A stretch of 64,000 nt of DNA from Pseudomonas monteilii (GCA_001534745.1 CP013997.1:2356001-2420000); one strand, 5' to 3'; positions 36,912 through 46,867 are shown, numbered from the stretch's first letter. Numbers and translations: made by a program. The notes: generated from the letters alone by a model not told the origin.

Positions 36912-37284
36912 GCCGACAGCTCGAACGCTGGCCTGTCAGCGCTGCGGTGGATGAACAAGCCCTATCGCTGGCAAGCCAGCTCCCACAGGTGCCTCTTTCA
37001 AGCAGGTAATCGCACGATGGCAAAGCCGCCTGTGTGGGAGCCGCCTGTGGGAGCGGGCTTGCCCGCGATAGCGGTGGTAACGCCGATCCATAGCCGACAG
37101 GCCGAACGCTGGCCTGTCAGCCCTGAAGTGGATGAACAGGCCCTATCGCTGGCAAGCCAGCTCTCACAGGTGCCCCTTTCAAGCAGGCAATCGCACGATG
37201 GCAAAGCCGCCTGTATGGGAGCGGGCTTGCCCGCGATAGCGTCCGGTCCGTCACCGCCTGCATCGCGGGCAAGCCCGCTCCAAC
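36912..37284. repeat. Two ~128-bp direct repeats (period 181 bp) rich in REP sequences
   Basis: Bases 36912-37039 recur at 37093-37220 with about 10 mismatches. Each holds a REP of the class CGCTGGCAAGCCAGCTC. REPs of the class GGAGCGGGCTTGCCCGC lie at 37047-37070 and 37218-37240, and a reversed copy at 37258-37284. This fills the gap between the FMO operon start and the convergent-side end of the methyltransferase gene. No gene is supported. Confidence 0.8.
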
Positions 37285-37343
37285 ACAAGGTTGCGTCGGC
37301 CCGTCGGACTACAAGGCCCAGGCGCCGCTACACCCGCTGCGAC

Positions 37344-38243
37344 CTAGCGCAACCCGTGGCTCAACTGCGCGATGTGCTCCGGCCCGATCCCGCAGCACCC
37401 GCCGATCACGCTGGCGCCCTGGGCACGCCAGGCTTGTGCCCAGGTGAGGTACCCCGGTGGGTCCAGGTCTTCGCGCAGTTCGTCCAGGCCGTCGTTGGCC
37501 TTCGCTTCCTTGGGCTGGGGCGGGAAGGCGTTGGCGTAGGCCCCCAGGGCGATGTCGGCGTTCAGCCGTTCGATCACCGCACGTGCCGCGTCGACCGCCC
37601 CACCGATGACCTCCGGCTGGCTGCAGTTGAACAGCACCGTCTCAACACCCAGCGCGGCCACGGCCTCGACCGCCTCGGCTACCGGTTGACCGGAACGCAG
37701 GCGCGGGGTGTCGTCGGTGTCTTCGTCCTGGAGGGTGAACGAGACCCAGCGAGGCTTGCCATCCTCGGGCAGATGGCCGTGGATGGCGCGCACTTCCTCG
37801 ACGGCGCTCTGGGTTTCCAGCAACCACAGGTCCACATGCGGCGACAGGCCCTCGACCAGCGGCGTCACCACTTCGGCGACGCGCGCCGGCTCGAACAGGT
37901 CCGGGCGGTACGAGCCGAACAAGGGCGGCAGCGATCCGGCGACCTGCACCGCGTGCACGCTGGCATCGGCCGCCGTGCGCGCCAGACGCCCTGCCGTGTC
38001 CGCCAGTTGCTGGCCTTCCTGGGCAAAACGCGCCTCACCGATGTGAAACGGCACCACGGCATAGCTGTTGCTGGTGATCACCCGTGCACCGGCTTCGATA
38101 TAGGACGTATGCACGCCCACCACCGCGTCTGGTGCTTCGGTCAGGGCCAGGGCCGACCATTCGGGTTGCCGAAATGGCGCACCGCTGCGCTGCAGTTCAC
38201 GGCCCATGCCACCGTCGAGAATGACCATCGCTCGCTGTTTCAT
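37344..38243 (-). CDS. Homocysteine S-methyltransferase family protein
   Basis: A 299-residue TIM-barrel methyltransferase that transfers a methyl group to homocysteine, giving methionine. Zinc-binding Cys are seen in LFNCSQPEV near residue 210 and the C-terminal GGCCGIGPEHI. The N-terminal MVILDGGMGRELQRSG is typical. The short 299-residue form resembles MmuM/YagD enzymes using S-methylmethionine, but the donor is not proven. The start is at 38243; MVILDGG five codons later is an alternative. It is divergent from an amino-acid-type binding protein gene 103 bp away. Confidence 0.87.
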   Translation of the reverse strand: MKQRAMVILDGGMGRELQRSGAPFRQPEWSALALTEAPDAVVGVHTSYIEAGARVITSNSYAVVPFHIGEARFAQEGQQLADTAGRLARTAADASVHAVQVAGSLPPLFGSYRPDLFEPARVAEVVTPLVEGLSPHVDLWLLETQSAVEEVRAIHGHLPEDGKPRWVSFTLQDEDTDDTPRLRSGQPVAEAVEAVAALGVETVLFNCSQPEVIGGAVDAARAVIERLNADIALGAYANAFPPQPKEAKANDGLDELREDLDPPGYLTWAQAWRAQGASVIGGCCGIGPEHIAQLSHGLR

Positions 38244-38346
38244 ATAACTACTCTGAAGGTGCTTATGAATAAAATTCACTAGGTACAGTGCGTTTATAAC
38301 TATTAAATAGCCAAATTCATTTTTAGCCAAACTTTCAGGTGGTTAC

Positions 38347-39168
38347 ATGCGTCTTTCTTCCTTGCTGAGCACTGGGCTCGTTCTGTTCGCCGTCGCCTCG
38401 CAGGCCCATGCGGGCGCGACCCTCGACCGGGTCGAGTCGCGCAAGGAAATGGTCAACGTGCTGATGGAAAGCTACCCGCCCTTCTCGTTCCTGAACGACC
38501 AGAACCAACTCGACGGGTTTGACGTCGACGTGGCCAAGGCCGTGGCCGAGAAACTGGGTGTGAAGCTGCGCCTGGAAACGCCGTCCTGGGACGTCATCGC
38601 GGCGGGTCGCTGGAGCGGCCGCTACGATGTGTGCATCTGCTCGATGACCCCGAGCAAGGCACGCGCCGAGGTCTTTGACTTCCCGGTGCAATACTACGCT
38701 TCGCCCGCGGTGATCGTGGTCAACGCCCAGGATGACCGCATCCACTCGGCCAAGGACCTGAACGGCCGCAAGGTCGGCCTGACCAGCGCGTCGAGCTACG
38801 AAAGCTACCTGAACAAGAACCTGGTGATCGAAGGCGCCGAGGACACCCAGCTCGAGTATCCGTTCGACGTCGTGCAGGCCGCCCCCTACGACACCGACAA
38901 CGTGGCCTTCCAGGACCTGGGCCTGGGTGCAGGCGTGCGGTTGGACGCGGTGCTCACCAACCTGGTGACCGCGCAGCCGCGCCTGAACCAGGACAAACGC
39001 TTCAAGCTCGCGGGCGCTCCGCTGTATGAGGAGCCCAACTCGGTAGCCATCGAGAAAGGCGACCCCGAGTGGGATGCCAAGCTGCGTGAGGTGTTCGCCG
39101 CGCTCAAGGCCGACGGCACCCTGGCGGCGCTGTCGCAGAAATGGATCGGCGCCGACATCAGCAAATGA
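38347..39168 (+). CDS. Amino-acid-type ABC transporter substrate-binding protein
   Basis: A 273-residue periplasmic binding protein with a signal peptide (LSTGLVLFAVASQAHAGA). The family 3 pattern is present: LMESYPPFSFLNDQNQLDGF, DVDVAKAVAEKLGV, RYDVCICSMTPSKARAEVF and NGRKVGLTSASSYE. Its stop overlaps the permease ATG (ATGA). The shared promoter region with the homocysteine methyltransferase gene suggests import of a methyl donor or sulfur amino acid, which is inference. Confidence 0.87.
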   Translation: MRLSSLLSTGLVLFAVASQAHAGATLDRVESRKEMVNVLMESYPPFSFLNDQNQLDGFDVDVAKAVAEKLGVKLRLETPSWDVIAAGRWSGRYDVCICSMTPSKARAEVFDFPVQYYASPAVIVVNAQDDRIHSAKDLNGRKVGLTSASSYESYLNKNLVIEGAEDTQLEYPFDVVQAAPYDTDNVAFQDLGLGAGVRLDAVLTNLVTAQPRLNQDKRFKLAGAPLYEEPNSVAIEKGDPEWDAKLREVFAALKADGTLAALSQKWIGADISK

Positions 39169-39977
39169 GTGTACCTCCCTCCTCCAAGCCCGCCGCACGT
39201 GCGGCGCGGCTGTTCGGTTTTCGTGCACGGCTGTGCCTGACCTGGTTGGCGCTGTTCGCGGTGTTCGTGATGTTCTTCCTGAGCTTCGACCTGAAGTTCT
39301 CGATCATCCTGGAGAAATTCCCCAACCTGGCCGGCCTGCGCCTGGGGCCCAACGGCTTCTTGCAAGGTGCGGCGCTGACCGTGTTCCTGTGCCTGTGCTC
39401 GATCGCCGCTTCGGTGCTGCTGGGTTTTGCCGTGGCCTTGGCGCGATTGTCGCGCAGTGCGGTACTGGTGGGCGTGGCCAGCTTCTACACCTCGTTCTTC
39501 CGGGGTACGCCGCTGCTGATCCAGATCCTGCTGATCTACCTGGGCCTGCCGCAGATCGGCGTGGTGCCGGGGGCGATCAGCGCGGGGATTCTCGCCTTGT
39601 CGCTCAATTACGGCGCCTATCTGAGCGAGATCTTCCGTGCCGGCATCCTCGGCGTGGCCCAGGGGCAACGCGAGGCCGCCCTGGCCCTGGGCCTGCGACC
39701 GGCGCAGATCTTCTGCCATGTGACCCTGCCCCAGGCCATGCGGGTGATCATCCCGCCGACCGCCAACCAGTTCATCTCGATGCTCAAGGACTCGTCGCTG
39801 ATCTCGGTGATGGGGGTCTGGGAGGTCATGTTCCTGGCCCAGTCCTACGGGCGCTCGAGCTACCGTTACCTGGAGATGCTGACGACAGCGGCGGTCATCT
39901 ACTGGGTGCTGTCGATGGCCATGGAGCTGCTGCAGGCGCGGTTGGAACGGTATTATGGCAGGGCTTATCAGCGGTGA
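39165..39977 (+). CDS. Amino-acid-type ABC transporter permease
   Basis: A 270-residue inner-membrane protein with about five or six helices. The HisM/GlnP-type signature is complete: FFRGTPLLIQILLIYLGLP near residue 105 and the EAA loop EIFRAGILGVAQGQREAA near 155, followed by LPQAMRVIIPP. No ATPase gene follows within 500 bp, so the ATPase must be encoded elsewhere. The start overlaps the binding-protein stop. Confidence 0.88.
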   Translation: MSVPPSSKPAARAARLFGFRARLCLTWLALFAVFVMFFLSFDLKFSIILEKFPNLAGLRLGPNGFLQGAALTVFLCLCSIAASVLLGFAVALARLSRSAVLVGVASFYTSFFRGTPLLIQILLIYLGLPQIGVVPGAISAGILALSLNYGAYLSEIFRAGILGVAQGQREAALALGLRPAQIFCHVTLPQAMRVIIPPTANQFISMLKDSSLISVMGVWEVMFLAQSYGRSSYRYLEMLTTAAVIYWVLSMAMELLQARLERYYGRAYQR

Positions 39978-40048
39978 GCGGGTGCCATTGCAAGAAGCTT
40001 GCGCGATATCGAGGCAAGTTTGTCTGAAAGATAAGCGTTGTTGGCTCT

Positions 40049-40212
40049 GTGGCCCCTGCGGGGCCAATCGCGACACAGGGGTCGCTCCTACAGGAACCGC
40101 GATGGTCTGCAACGCCGTGGCTCCCACACAGATCGCCGTACTCTGCCTCATCGCGGTGTGGCTAAGGGTGTAGGAGCGGCCCCTGTGCCGCGATTGGCCC
40201 CGCAGGGGCCAT
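40049..40212. repeat. REP pair in inverted orientation
   Basis: The arms 40049-40091 and 40170-40212 are reverse complements with two or three mismatches (GGCCCCTGCGGGGCCAATCG and its complement). They belong to the same REP class as 20442-20484 and 28557-28598. They lie in the 516-bp gap after the ABC permease; the remaining 280 bp before the chemoreceptor gene show nothing recognisable apart from its promoter side. Confidence 0.8.
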
Positions 40213-40493
40213 GAAACCAGCGACGCCTTCGTATCAGAAAAGCCTGCTTTGATAGCGCTTTGCTCAACCTACTGCACACGCCTCCAGAGTAAACCGCCGC
40301 TTTTCAGATCCAGGTCCTGCCTTTCCCACGCACCTCCTCCATCCTCTTTCTCCACATAGCCTCCCCCTATCGTCACAGTGCGAAGGATCAATTCGCACGC
40401 GGCATGGTCAGTACGTACTATCGCTTTGCCATTATCTGGCTTTATGCCACTTCTCGGCCCGGCACCTTCACACGTCCTTCAGGTTTTCCAGGC

Positions 40494-42134
40494 ATGAACA
40501 GATCACTCCCCCTCGCCACCCGTATCGGCCTTGGCTTCGCCGCCATCGTCTCGCTGCTCGTTCTGGTCACGGCTGTCGGTATCCAACGGGTCGGGTTCAT
40601 CGATTCGACGCTGGAGCATGTCAGTGAAAACGCGGCCAAGATCCAGCGCTACGCGATCAACTTCCGCGGCAGCGTGCACAACCGGGCCATCGCCATCCGC
40701 GATGCCGTGCTGGTCGACAACGATCGCGACCTGGCCCGCCACCTGAACGAAATGACCACCCTGGAAAATGCGTACACCGAATCTGCCGGCCCCATGGACC
40801 AGCTGTTCGCGGCGCGCGGTGTGTCGGCCCAGGAGCAGCAACTGCTGCAAGCGATCAAGGCGATCGAGGCACGTACCCTCGCCTCGTCCAAGGCCGTGCT
40901 CGACCTGCGCCGCGCCGGCGACATCGCCGGTGCCCAGGCCCTGCTGCTGCGCGAGACCTCGGCCGACTACAGCGAGTGGCTCGACCGTGTGAATGCGCTG
41001 ATCGACCACGAAGAAGCGTCCATCAAGCAACAGCTGGCCGACGTGCAGTCCACCGCCAGCCAGTTCCGCGGGCTCATGCTCGGGGCGACCGGTGTGGCAC
41101 TGATTCTCAGCGTTCTGCTGGCCATGGTGATCATGCGCTTCGTCCGCGCGACGTTGGGCGCCGAACCGACCGACGTTGGCCAGGCCATCGAGCGGCTGGC
41201 GGCGGGCGATCTGTGCCAACCACTGGCCACGCGCTACCCCAACAGCGTCATGGGCGTGCTCAAGACCGCTCAGGAGCGTCTGGCCGACACCATCGCCCAG
41301 GTCCGCCTCGCGGCCCAGGAAGTCAACCGCTCCTCCGGCCAGCTGTCGCAGACCTCCAGCGCCAACAACGAGCAGATCGGCCTGCAGACCCGCGAGACCG
41401 AGCAGGTTGCCACCGCCATCGCGCAGATGGCCGCCACGGTCAGCGAAGTCTCCGGCTACGCGGCCCAGGCCGCCGAAGCGACGCGCCAGGCGGACCAGGA
41501 AGTCGAACAGGGCAACCGTCTGGTGGCGGGCACCACCACGGCCATCGAGCAACTGGCCACGACCCTGGCCGACACCACCGAGACCGTCGAGCAGGTCTCG
41601 CGCCAGGGCGAACGGATCGAAACGGTGATCGACGTGATCAACTCGATCGCCTCGCAGACCAACCTGCTGGCCCTGAACGCGGCGATCGAGGCGGCCCGTG
41701 CCGGTGAGCATGGTCGTGGGTTTGCCGTGGTGGCCGACGAGGTGCGCTCGCTGGCCAACCGTACGCAGCAGTCGACCGAAGAGATTCGCGAGATGATCAG
41801 CGCCCTGCAAAGCGGTACCGAGACCGCCAGCCGGACGATGCGAAACAGCTGCGAGCTGGCGGACTCGACCGTCACCCAGACCCGCGACGCCCAGCAGGCC
41901 TTGGCGCGCATCAGCCAGGAGGTGGGCGCGCTGAACGCGATGAACGCACAGATCGCCAGCGCGGCCGTGCAGCAGAGCGCGGTGGCCGAGGACGTGGCGC
42001 AGAACCTCAACCGGATCCATGGCTCGACGGTGCAGTCGGCCAGCGGCTCGCTGCAGGTGGCGTCCGCCAGTCAAGAATTGACCGAACTGGCCGATCGACT
42101 GACTGAAAAAGTCGCGATGTTCAAGGTTCGGTAG
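40494..42134 (+). CDS. Methyl-accepting chemotaxis protein
   Basis: A 546-residue chemoreceptor. TM1 lies about 10-32, followed by a periplasmic four-helix-bundle sensor (about 35-190) and TM2 about 198-218. A HAMP-like region follows ([13 protein letters not shown]). The cytoplasmic signalling domain carries the highly conserved hairpin tip [20 protein letters not shown] and [15 protein letters not shown] around 390-425. The ligand is unknown; four-helix sensors in this genus often bind organic acids or amines. ATG 40494 is preferred over an in-frame upstream start that would precede TM1 by 30 residues. Confidence 0.92.
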   Translation: MNRSLPLATRIGLGFAAIVSLLVLVTAVGIQRVGFIDSTLEHVSENAAKIQRYAINFRGSVHNRAIAIRDAVLVDNDRDLARHLNEMTTLENAYTESAGPMDQLFAARGVSAQEQQLLQAIKAIEARTLASSKAVLDLRRAGDIAGAQALLLRETSADYSEWLDRVNALIDHEEASIKQQLADVQSTASQFRGLMLGATGVALILSVLLAMVIMRFVRATLGAEPTDVGQAIERLAAGDLCQPLATRYPNSVMGVLKTAQERLADTIAQVRLAAQEVNRSSGQLSQTSSANNEQIGLQTRETEQVATAIAQMAATVSEVSGYAAQAAEATRQADQEVEQGNRLVAGTTTAIEQLATTLADTTETVEQVSRQGERIETVIDVINSIASQTNLLALNAAIEAARAGEHGRGFAVVADEVRSLANRTQQSTEEIREMISALQSGTETASRTMRNSCELADSTVTQTRDAQQALARISQEVGALNAMNAQIASAAVQQSAVAEDVAQNLNRIHGSTVQSASGSLQVASASQELTELADRLTEKVAMFKVR

Positions 42135-42150
42135 GCACAGGACCGACGTC

Positions 42151-42176
42151 CTGGCCCGGAGTACGCCCCGGGCCAG
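42151..42176. terminator. G+C-rich hairpin after chemoreceptor gene
   Basis: Perfect 9-bp arms CTGGCCCGG and CCGGGCCAG with an 8-base loop lie 17 bases after the stop at 42134. There is no U tract. Probable transcript end. Confidence 0.5.
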
Positions 42177-42252
42177 GCGCCGGCCGGTACGCGCTGGCCT
42201 GAGCGCATTGCAGTAGAATAGCCAGTCGACGCACAGCGTAATGGGACGGTGA

Positions 42253-43605
42253 ATGAGCGCCAACGACCCTCTGGGTTACTACCAACTGCTCGGGTTGCAA
42301 CCGGGTGCCACACCGCAAGACATCAAGAACGCTTACCGCCGACAGGCCATGGCCCTGCACCCGGACCGCAATCCGGGTCAGGACACCACACCGCAGTTCC
42401 AGACCCTCAACGACGCCTTCGCGACCTTGTCCGACCCGGTCACCCGCGCCGCCTACGATGCGCGCGCCCGGCAGCAACCGCCTCCCAAGGCGTCGCGCAC
42501 GGCCAAGGTCGAGCCTGAGCCGGTGCGCTGCTCGCGCTGCGCCAAGGTCTCGGCGCAGCCGCGTGTGGTGGTGCTGCGTTCGGTCAGGAGCTTTCTGCTG
42601 CTGACGATGCGCAAGCCGATCGCGGGCATTTTCTGCAGCGACTGTGCCCGGCGTCTGGCGCTCAAGGCCTCGGCCACCACCTGGCTGCTGGGTTGGTGGG
42701 CGGTGCCCTGGGGGCCGATGTACTCGCTGCAGGCCCTGTTCGAGAACATGCTCGGTGGCGATCAGCCGGCGCTGGACAACACCCGGCTGCTGGCCTATCA
42801 GGCCAACTACTTCCACACCAAGGGCCGGCACGACATCGCCTACGCCGTGGCCAGCGAGGCACTGAAGTTCTGTGCGAAGATCCGGCCGACGTCGCGTCAG
42901 ACCGGGTTGATGCACGAGCGCGACGACCTGCGGATCCGGCTCAAGACCTTTCTCGACGCCTTGCAGCCTGCGGCCCCGGCAGCGCCGCTGAAGAACAGCT
43001 GGCGGATCCTCAACCCGCTGTTCCCGCTCCATGCCGCGGCCATGGGCCTGGGGATCGCTGCCCTCAGCTTCGTCCTGGCCACGACGGTGTTCGACACGCC
43101 CAAGGCCGTGCCTGACGCGAGCGATCGGTATTCCGTACAGGTGCCGGCCGTCGCGCCTCAGCCGTCGCTCAGCCTGCCTGCGCAACCGGCCTACACCATG
43201 CCCCAGCGCGCCCCGAACGGTCAGCCCTGGCCACAAGGCGCCGGCTACCTCAAGGGTGAAGCGCAGACGCGCACGGCCGGGTATTGCCAGGTCACCATCG
43301 ACAACCGCGCCAACGATGCGGACATGCTGGTCAAACTGGTGTCGCTGGCCGGCGACACACCGCGCACGGCCCGGCAGATCTACGTACCGGCCCATGGCAC
43401 GTTCACCATGAAGAACGTGCAGCCGGGTCAGTACGATGTGCGGTACCAGGACCTGCGCAACGGCCAACGCTCGCGCTCGCAGGCGCTGACACTGACCGAG
43501 AAGAAGACCGAACGCGGCATCGAGTACAGCACCTTGACCCTGACGTTGAGCCGGGTCAAAGGAGGCAACGTGCCGGTGTTCCACTTGCCCAAGAATGAGT
43601 TTTGA
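42253..43605 (+). CDS. DnaJ-domain membrane protein
   Basis: A 450-residue protein. A J domain at about 7-70 contains the HPD tripeptide (LHPDRNPG) that stimulates Hsp70 ATPase. Two CxxC pairs (RCSRCAKV about 93 and FCSDCARR about 124) could bind zinc. A hydrophobic helix lies about 258-277 (AAAMGLGIAALSFVLATTVF). The following part is Pro-rich, then a beta-rich C-terminal domain. It is thus probably membrane-anchored with the J domain in the cytoplasm. It is not canonical DnaJ, which lacks the membrane helix. Partner unknown. Confidence 0.82.
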   Translation: MSANDPLGYYQLLGLQPGATPQDIKNAYRRQAMALHPDRNPGQDTTPQFQTLNDAFATLSDPVTRAAYDARARQQPPPKASRTAKVEPEPVRCSRCAKVSAQPRVVVLRSVRSFLLLTMRKPIAGIFCSDCARRLALKASATTWLLGWWAVPWGPMYSLQALFENMLGGDQPALDNTRLLAYQANYFHTKGRHDIAYAVASEALKFCAKIRPTSRQTGLMHERDDLRIRLKTFLDALQPAAPAAPLKNSWRILNPLFPLHAAAMGLGIAALSFVLATTVFDTPKAVPDASDRYSVQVPAVAPQPSLSLPAQPAYTMPQRAPNGQPWPQGAGYLKGEAQTRTAGYCQVTIDNRANDADMLVKLVSLAGDTPRTARQIYVPAHGTFTMKNVQPGQYDVRYQDLRNGQRSRSQALTLTEKKTERGIEYSTLTLTLSRVKGGNVPVFHLPKNEF

Positions 43606-43742
43606 GCAAGGCGGGTCGTTCGTGAGACCTTGATTGGGTTGTAGTACTGACCGGTGGAAATACTCTCGTCCGTATGGGGCTTGCCGGCGACGGAGCGGAC
43701 GCCATATCGCTGCTCTCACAGAATGGCGCGAACAGTGTGGGA

Positions 43743-43901
43743 GCAACTGTCTTTTCTACTCGGTACGTGCCCGGCCGCATGCGGCGCCTGGCAGGGCCTT
43801 ATCGCTGGCAAGCCAGCTCCCACCCAGACCTCTGCAGCCATCAATATAGGCATCACTGCGCAAGCAGCTTGTGGGAGCGGGCTTGCCCGCGATGGCGTCG
43901 G
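43743..43901. repeat. ~160-bp composite REP element, copy 2 (inverted relative to 20567-20727)
   Basis: This copy matches the reverse complement of 20567-20727 along its whole length, including unique spacer sequence (CTACTCGGTACGTGCCCGGC versus CTACTCGGTACATGCCCGAC). It contains the REPs 43800-43823 and 43870-43894. It fills most of the gap between the DnaJ-domain gene and the convergent quinone oxidoreductase gene. Confidence 0.75.
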
Positions 43902-43948
43902 CCCACTCACCACCGGTAGCTCGCCTCAGCGCGGTACCTTATTGCTCA

Positions 43949-44974
43949 TCAGGCTTTTTCGTGGCCTCCATCGTCCTTGATCACCTCGAGCACGATCTTG
44001 CCGATGTGCGAGCCCTCCTCCATGCGCGCATGGGCCTGGCTCGCTTCGCTCAAGGCGAACACCTGGTCGATGAGGGGGCGGCACTGCCCCTGCGCCAGCA
44101 GCGGCCAGACATGGGTTTCCAGGCTCTGGGCGATGGCGGCCTTCTCCTCGGCGCTGCGCGAGCGCATCATCGAGCCGGTCACATGGGCCTGTTTGTCGAG
44201 CAGCTTCATCAGCTTGAACCCGTCGATCGTACCGCCGCCCAGGGTGCCGATGATCACCAGCCGGCCACGCCGCGCCAGGGCTGCCACGTTACGCTCGAAG
44301 TAGCTGCCACCCATGATGTCGAGAATCGCATCCACGCCCTTGTCCTGGGTCGCCTTGGCGATGGCGTCGGCGAAATCCACCTCGTGGTAGTTGATGGCCT
44401 CGGCGCCCAGCGCGCGGATACGCTCGCACTTGGCCTCGCTGCCGGCCGTGGCGAACGCTTTGACCCCGAGTGCGGCGCAGAGCATCAGCGCCGTGGTGCC
44501 GATGCCGCTGGTACCGCCGTGCACCAGCACGGTCTCGCCCTCGCGGGCCTGGCCCAGCTGGAACAGATTGGCCCAGACGGTGAAGAAGGTCTCCGGGATC
44601 GCCGCGGCCTCGATCATGTTCACACCGGCCGGCACCGGCAGCACCTGGGTCTCGACGACCGTGCAGTATTCGGCGTAACCGCCGCCATTGGTCAGCGCGC
44701 AGACCGTGTCGCCGACCTTGAACCGCGTGGCGTCCGGCCCGACGGCGACCACTTCACCGGCCACTTCCAACCCAGGCGCCGGGCTCATGCCAGGCTTCAT
44801 CGGGTAGGCACCGGCACGTTGCAGCACGTCCGGGCGATTGATGCCAGCGGCGTGCACGCGGATCAGTACTTCGTTCGCCTGCGGTGCCGGCGTATCGGCC
44901 TCGGTCAGCGTGAGCACTTCCGGCCCGCCTGGGTGATCGATCTCGACGCGGCGCATGCGCTCGGGATAGGACAT
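43949..44974 (-). CDS. NAD(P)H-quinone oxidoreductase, PIG3/zeta-crystallin type
   Basis: A 341-residue medium-chain reductase without zinc ligands. It starts at 44974 after AGGAGA. The substrate domain shows VHAAGINRPDVLQRAGAYP and the nucleotide-binding motif is VLVHGGTSGIGTTALML around residue 150. PIG3-family markers (FKVGDTVCALTNGGGYAEYC) are present. It probably reduces quinones with NADPH. It shares strand with the AEC transporter gene 94 bp upstream. Confidence 0.88.
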   Translation of the reverse strand: MSYPERMRRVEIDHPGGPEVLTLTEADTPAPQANEVLIRVHAAGINRPDVLQRAGAYPMKPGMSPAPGLEVAGEVVAVGPDATRFKVGDTVCALTNGGGYAEYCTVVETQVLPVPAGVNMIEAAAIPETFFTVWANLFQLGQAREGETVLVHGGTSGIGTTALMLCAALGVKAFATAGSEAKCERIRALGAEAINYHEVDFADAIAKATQDKGVDAILDIMGGSYFERNVAALARRGRLVIIGTLGGGTIDGFKLMKLLDKQAHVTGSMMRSRSAEEKAAIAQSLETHVWPLLAQGQCRPLIDQVFALSEASQAHARMEEGSHIGKIVLEVIKDDGGHEKA

Positions 44975-45068
44975 GAGGGATCTCCTGGCTATGAAAGGAC
45001 GTGCAGTGGACCGGTCGCGCGCGGCAGGCGTTCCGCCCGTGAAGCCGCCACCGGCCTTGCACGGGCCC

Positions 45069-45995
45069 TCACATCACGTAGAACGCGGCGGCCATGACCG
45101 CAGGCAGCGCCAGTGCGGCAAGCAGGGTCTGCCCGGCGGTGATCCCGGCCATCAGGGGCGCATCGCCGCCCAGCTGGCGCGCCATGATGTAGGCCGAGGA
45201 TGCCGTGGGCAGCGCCTGGAACACCAGCGCGGCCATCGCCGCATCGCCTTGGAGCCCGAACAGCCGGCAGAGCACGACGGTGACCAGGGGCATCAGCAGG
45301 AACTTGAAGCCGGACGACACGGCGATCGGCGCCAGCCACTGGCTGACATTGGACAGGTTCAAGGCAGCGCCGATGCACAGCAGGCCCACGGGCAAGGAAG
45401 CCTGCCCCAGTGCCTTGAGCGCCGGTTCCAGGCCGGGTGGCAAGGGAGCCTCGAAGAGCCGGAACGCACCGCCCAGCGCGCAGGCAAGCAGCAGCGGGTT
45501 CACCATCATCTGCTTGAGCACGCCACGCCAGTGGGTTCGCCCGCCCGCGCCATAGCGGGCGAACACCAGCACGCAGAGGATGTTCACCGTCGGCACGATG
45601 GCGGCATTGGCCACCGCGGCCAGGGCGATGCCATGGGCCCCGAACAGACCGGCGGCGGCCGACACACCGACATAGTTGTTGAAACGCACGCCGCCCTGGA
45701 AGACGGAGGTGAAGCCTGGATCGTCGAAGGGCAACCATCGGCGCGCTGCCCACAACACCGCTGCGACCAGCGTGGTGGCGACCACCAGCACGCCCATCAG
45801 ACGCCCGATCGGCACCCCGTCCAGCCGCGCCGTGGCCAGGCCATGGAAGAGCAAGGTCGGCAACAGCACGTAGTAGCCGAGCCTTTCCGCCTGGGGCCAG
45901 AAGGCGTCGGCGATCCAGCCACTGCGGCGCAGCACGACGCCCAGGGCGATCAGCAGAGCGACCGGGACCAGCGCCAGGATCAGCACACCGGTCAT
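45069..45995 (-). CDS. AEC family transporter (auxin efflux carrier-like)
   Basis: A 308-residue membrane protein with about ten hydrophobic helices arranged as two five-helix halves. Typical AEC segments are LGYYVLLPTLLFHGLA, FNNYVGVSAAAGLFG, ANAAIVPTVNILCV, QASLPVGLLCIGAALN and ALPTASSAYIMARQLGGD. It exports or imports small carboxylates. The substrate is unknown. The start at 45995 gives an immediate first helix; a 15-residue longer frame exists. Confidence 0.86.
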   Translation of the reverse strand: MTGVLILALVPVALLIALGVVLRRSGWIADAFWPQAERLGYYVLLPTLLFHGLATARLDGVPIGRLMGVLVVATTLVAAVLWAARRWLPFDDPGFTSVFQGGVRFNNYVGVSAAAGLFGAHGIALAAVANAAIVPTVNILCVLVFARYGAGGRTHWRGVLKQMMVNPLLLACALGGAFRLFEAPLPPGLEPALKALGQASLPVGLLCIGAALNLSNVSQWLAPIAVSSGFKFLLMPLVTVVLCRLFGLQGDAAMAALVFQALPTASSAYIMARQLGGDAPLMAGITAGQTLLAALALPAVMAAAFYVM

Positions 45996-46258
45996 GGAAA
46001 CGGCCTGGCCGGCACGAATCGGCTTCGTCGTGCAGGACACAGGCGGGTACCGCGCAGGAAAACGGTTGGTGTGAAGTCAGGCATGGCAGGCTCGTGCATC
46101 GGGAAAGTGCCCACGATACCTTGACGCTGTCGCCGCGAACACCGGCGTCACGCAGAGACTGAACGTGTCCGTGTGGCAGGACGGCTTTGCATGGCTCCAC
46201 GCAAGCGACACGGGTTTACAAGCACGGACAGGCTACGGATGATGGCGACCCGCTTTCA

Positions 46259-46867
46259 ATGACCCGGCCTGCCCTCATGCAACTGTTCATCAGCTCCACG
46301 TCCCCTTTCGCACGTCTCGTACGGATCCTGCTGCAGGAGAAGCAGCTTGCGCATGAAACGGTCCTGGTCGATCCGTGGTCGCCGCCGCCGGCCCTGCGGG
46401 AGGCCAATCCTGCCTGCAAGGTGCCGGTGCTGATCGACCAGGGGGTCGCCATCAGTCACAGCCTGATGATCGTGCAGTACCTGGAGTCTGCCTACCCTGA
46501 GCGCGCCCTGCCGCCGGTCTCGGCCACCGAGACGGCCCAGACCGCCATGGCTTTCGTGGCCCTGGAAGCGTTCGCCTCCCTCATCATCGGCCGACGCTCG
46601 CGGGCGGATTTCGATGAGTCGCCCGTAGGCGTGCGGCGACGCGAGGGATTGGCCGAGGCCCTGCGCCGGCTCGAGGCGCAACCACCCGCGTCCTTCGAAG
46701 GCGGCACGCCCAGCCTGCTGCAGACCCTGGTCGTGGTGCTGCTCGAGGCGGTGCGGTTTCGGTTCGATGACGCGCCCTGGGTGCCGGCGGTGCCCAGGCT
46801 CACGGCGCTGTGTACCGCGCTCGGGCAGCGCCCGTCCTTTCAGGACACGCGTCCCTACCTGGCCTAG
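46259..46867 (+). CDS. Glutathione S-transferase family protein
   Basis: A 202-residue cytosolic enzyme. The thioredoxin-fold N-terminus is MQLFISSTSPFARLVRILLQ, with Ser/Thr at the catalytic position, then KVPVLIDQGVAISHSLMIVQ with the cis-Pro and the Ser that binds glutathione. The rest is helical. The start at 46259 or the Met six codons later (46277) are both possible; neither has a good ribosome site. The stop overlaps the convergent hydroxylase gene by 4 bp. Confidence 0.82.
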   Translation: MTRPALMQLFISSTSPFARLVRILLQEKQLAHETVLVDPWSPPPALREANPACKVPVLIDQGVAISHSLMIVQYLESAYPERALPPVSATETAQTAMAFVALEAFASLIIGRRSRADFDESPVGVRRREGLAEALRRLEAQPPASFEGGTPSLLQTLVVVLLEAVRFRFDDAPWVPAVPRLTALCTALGQRPSFQDTRPYLA

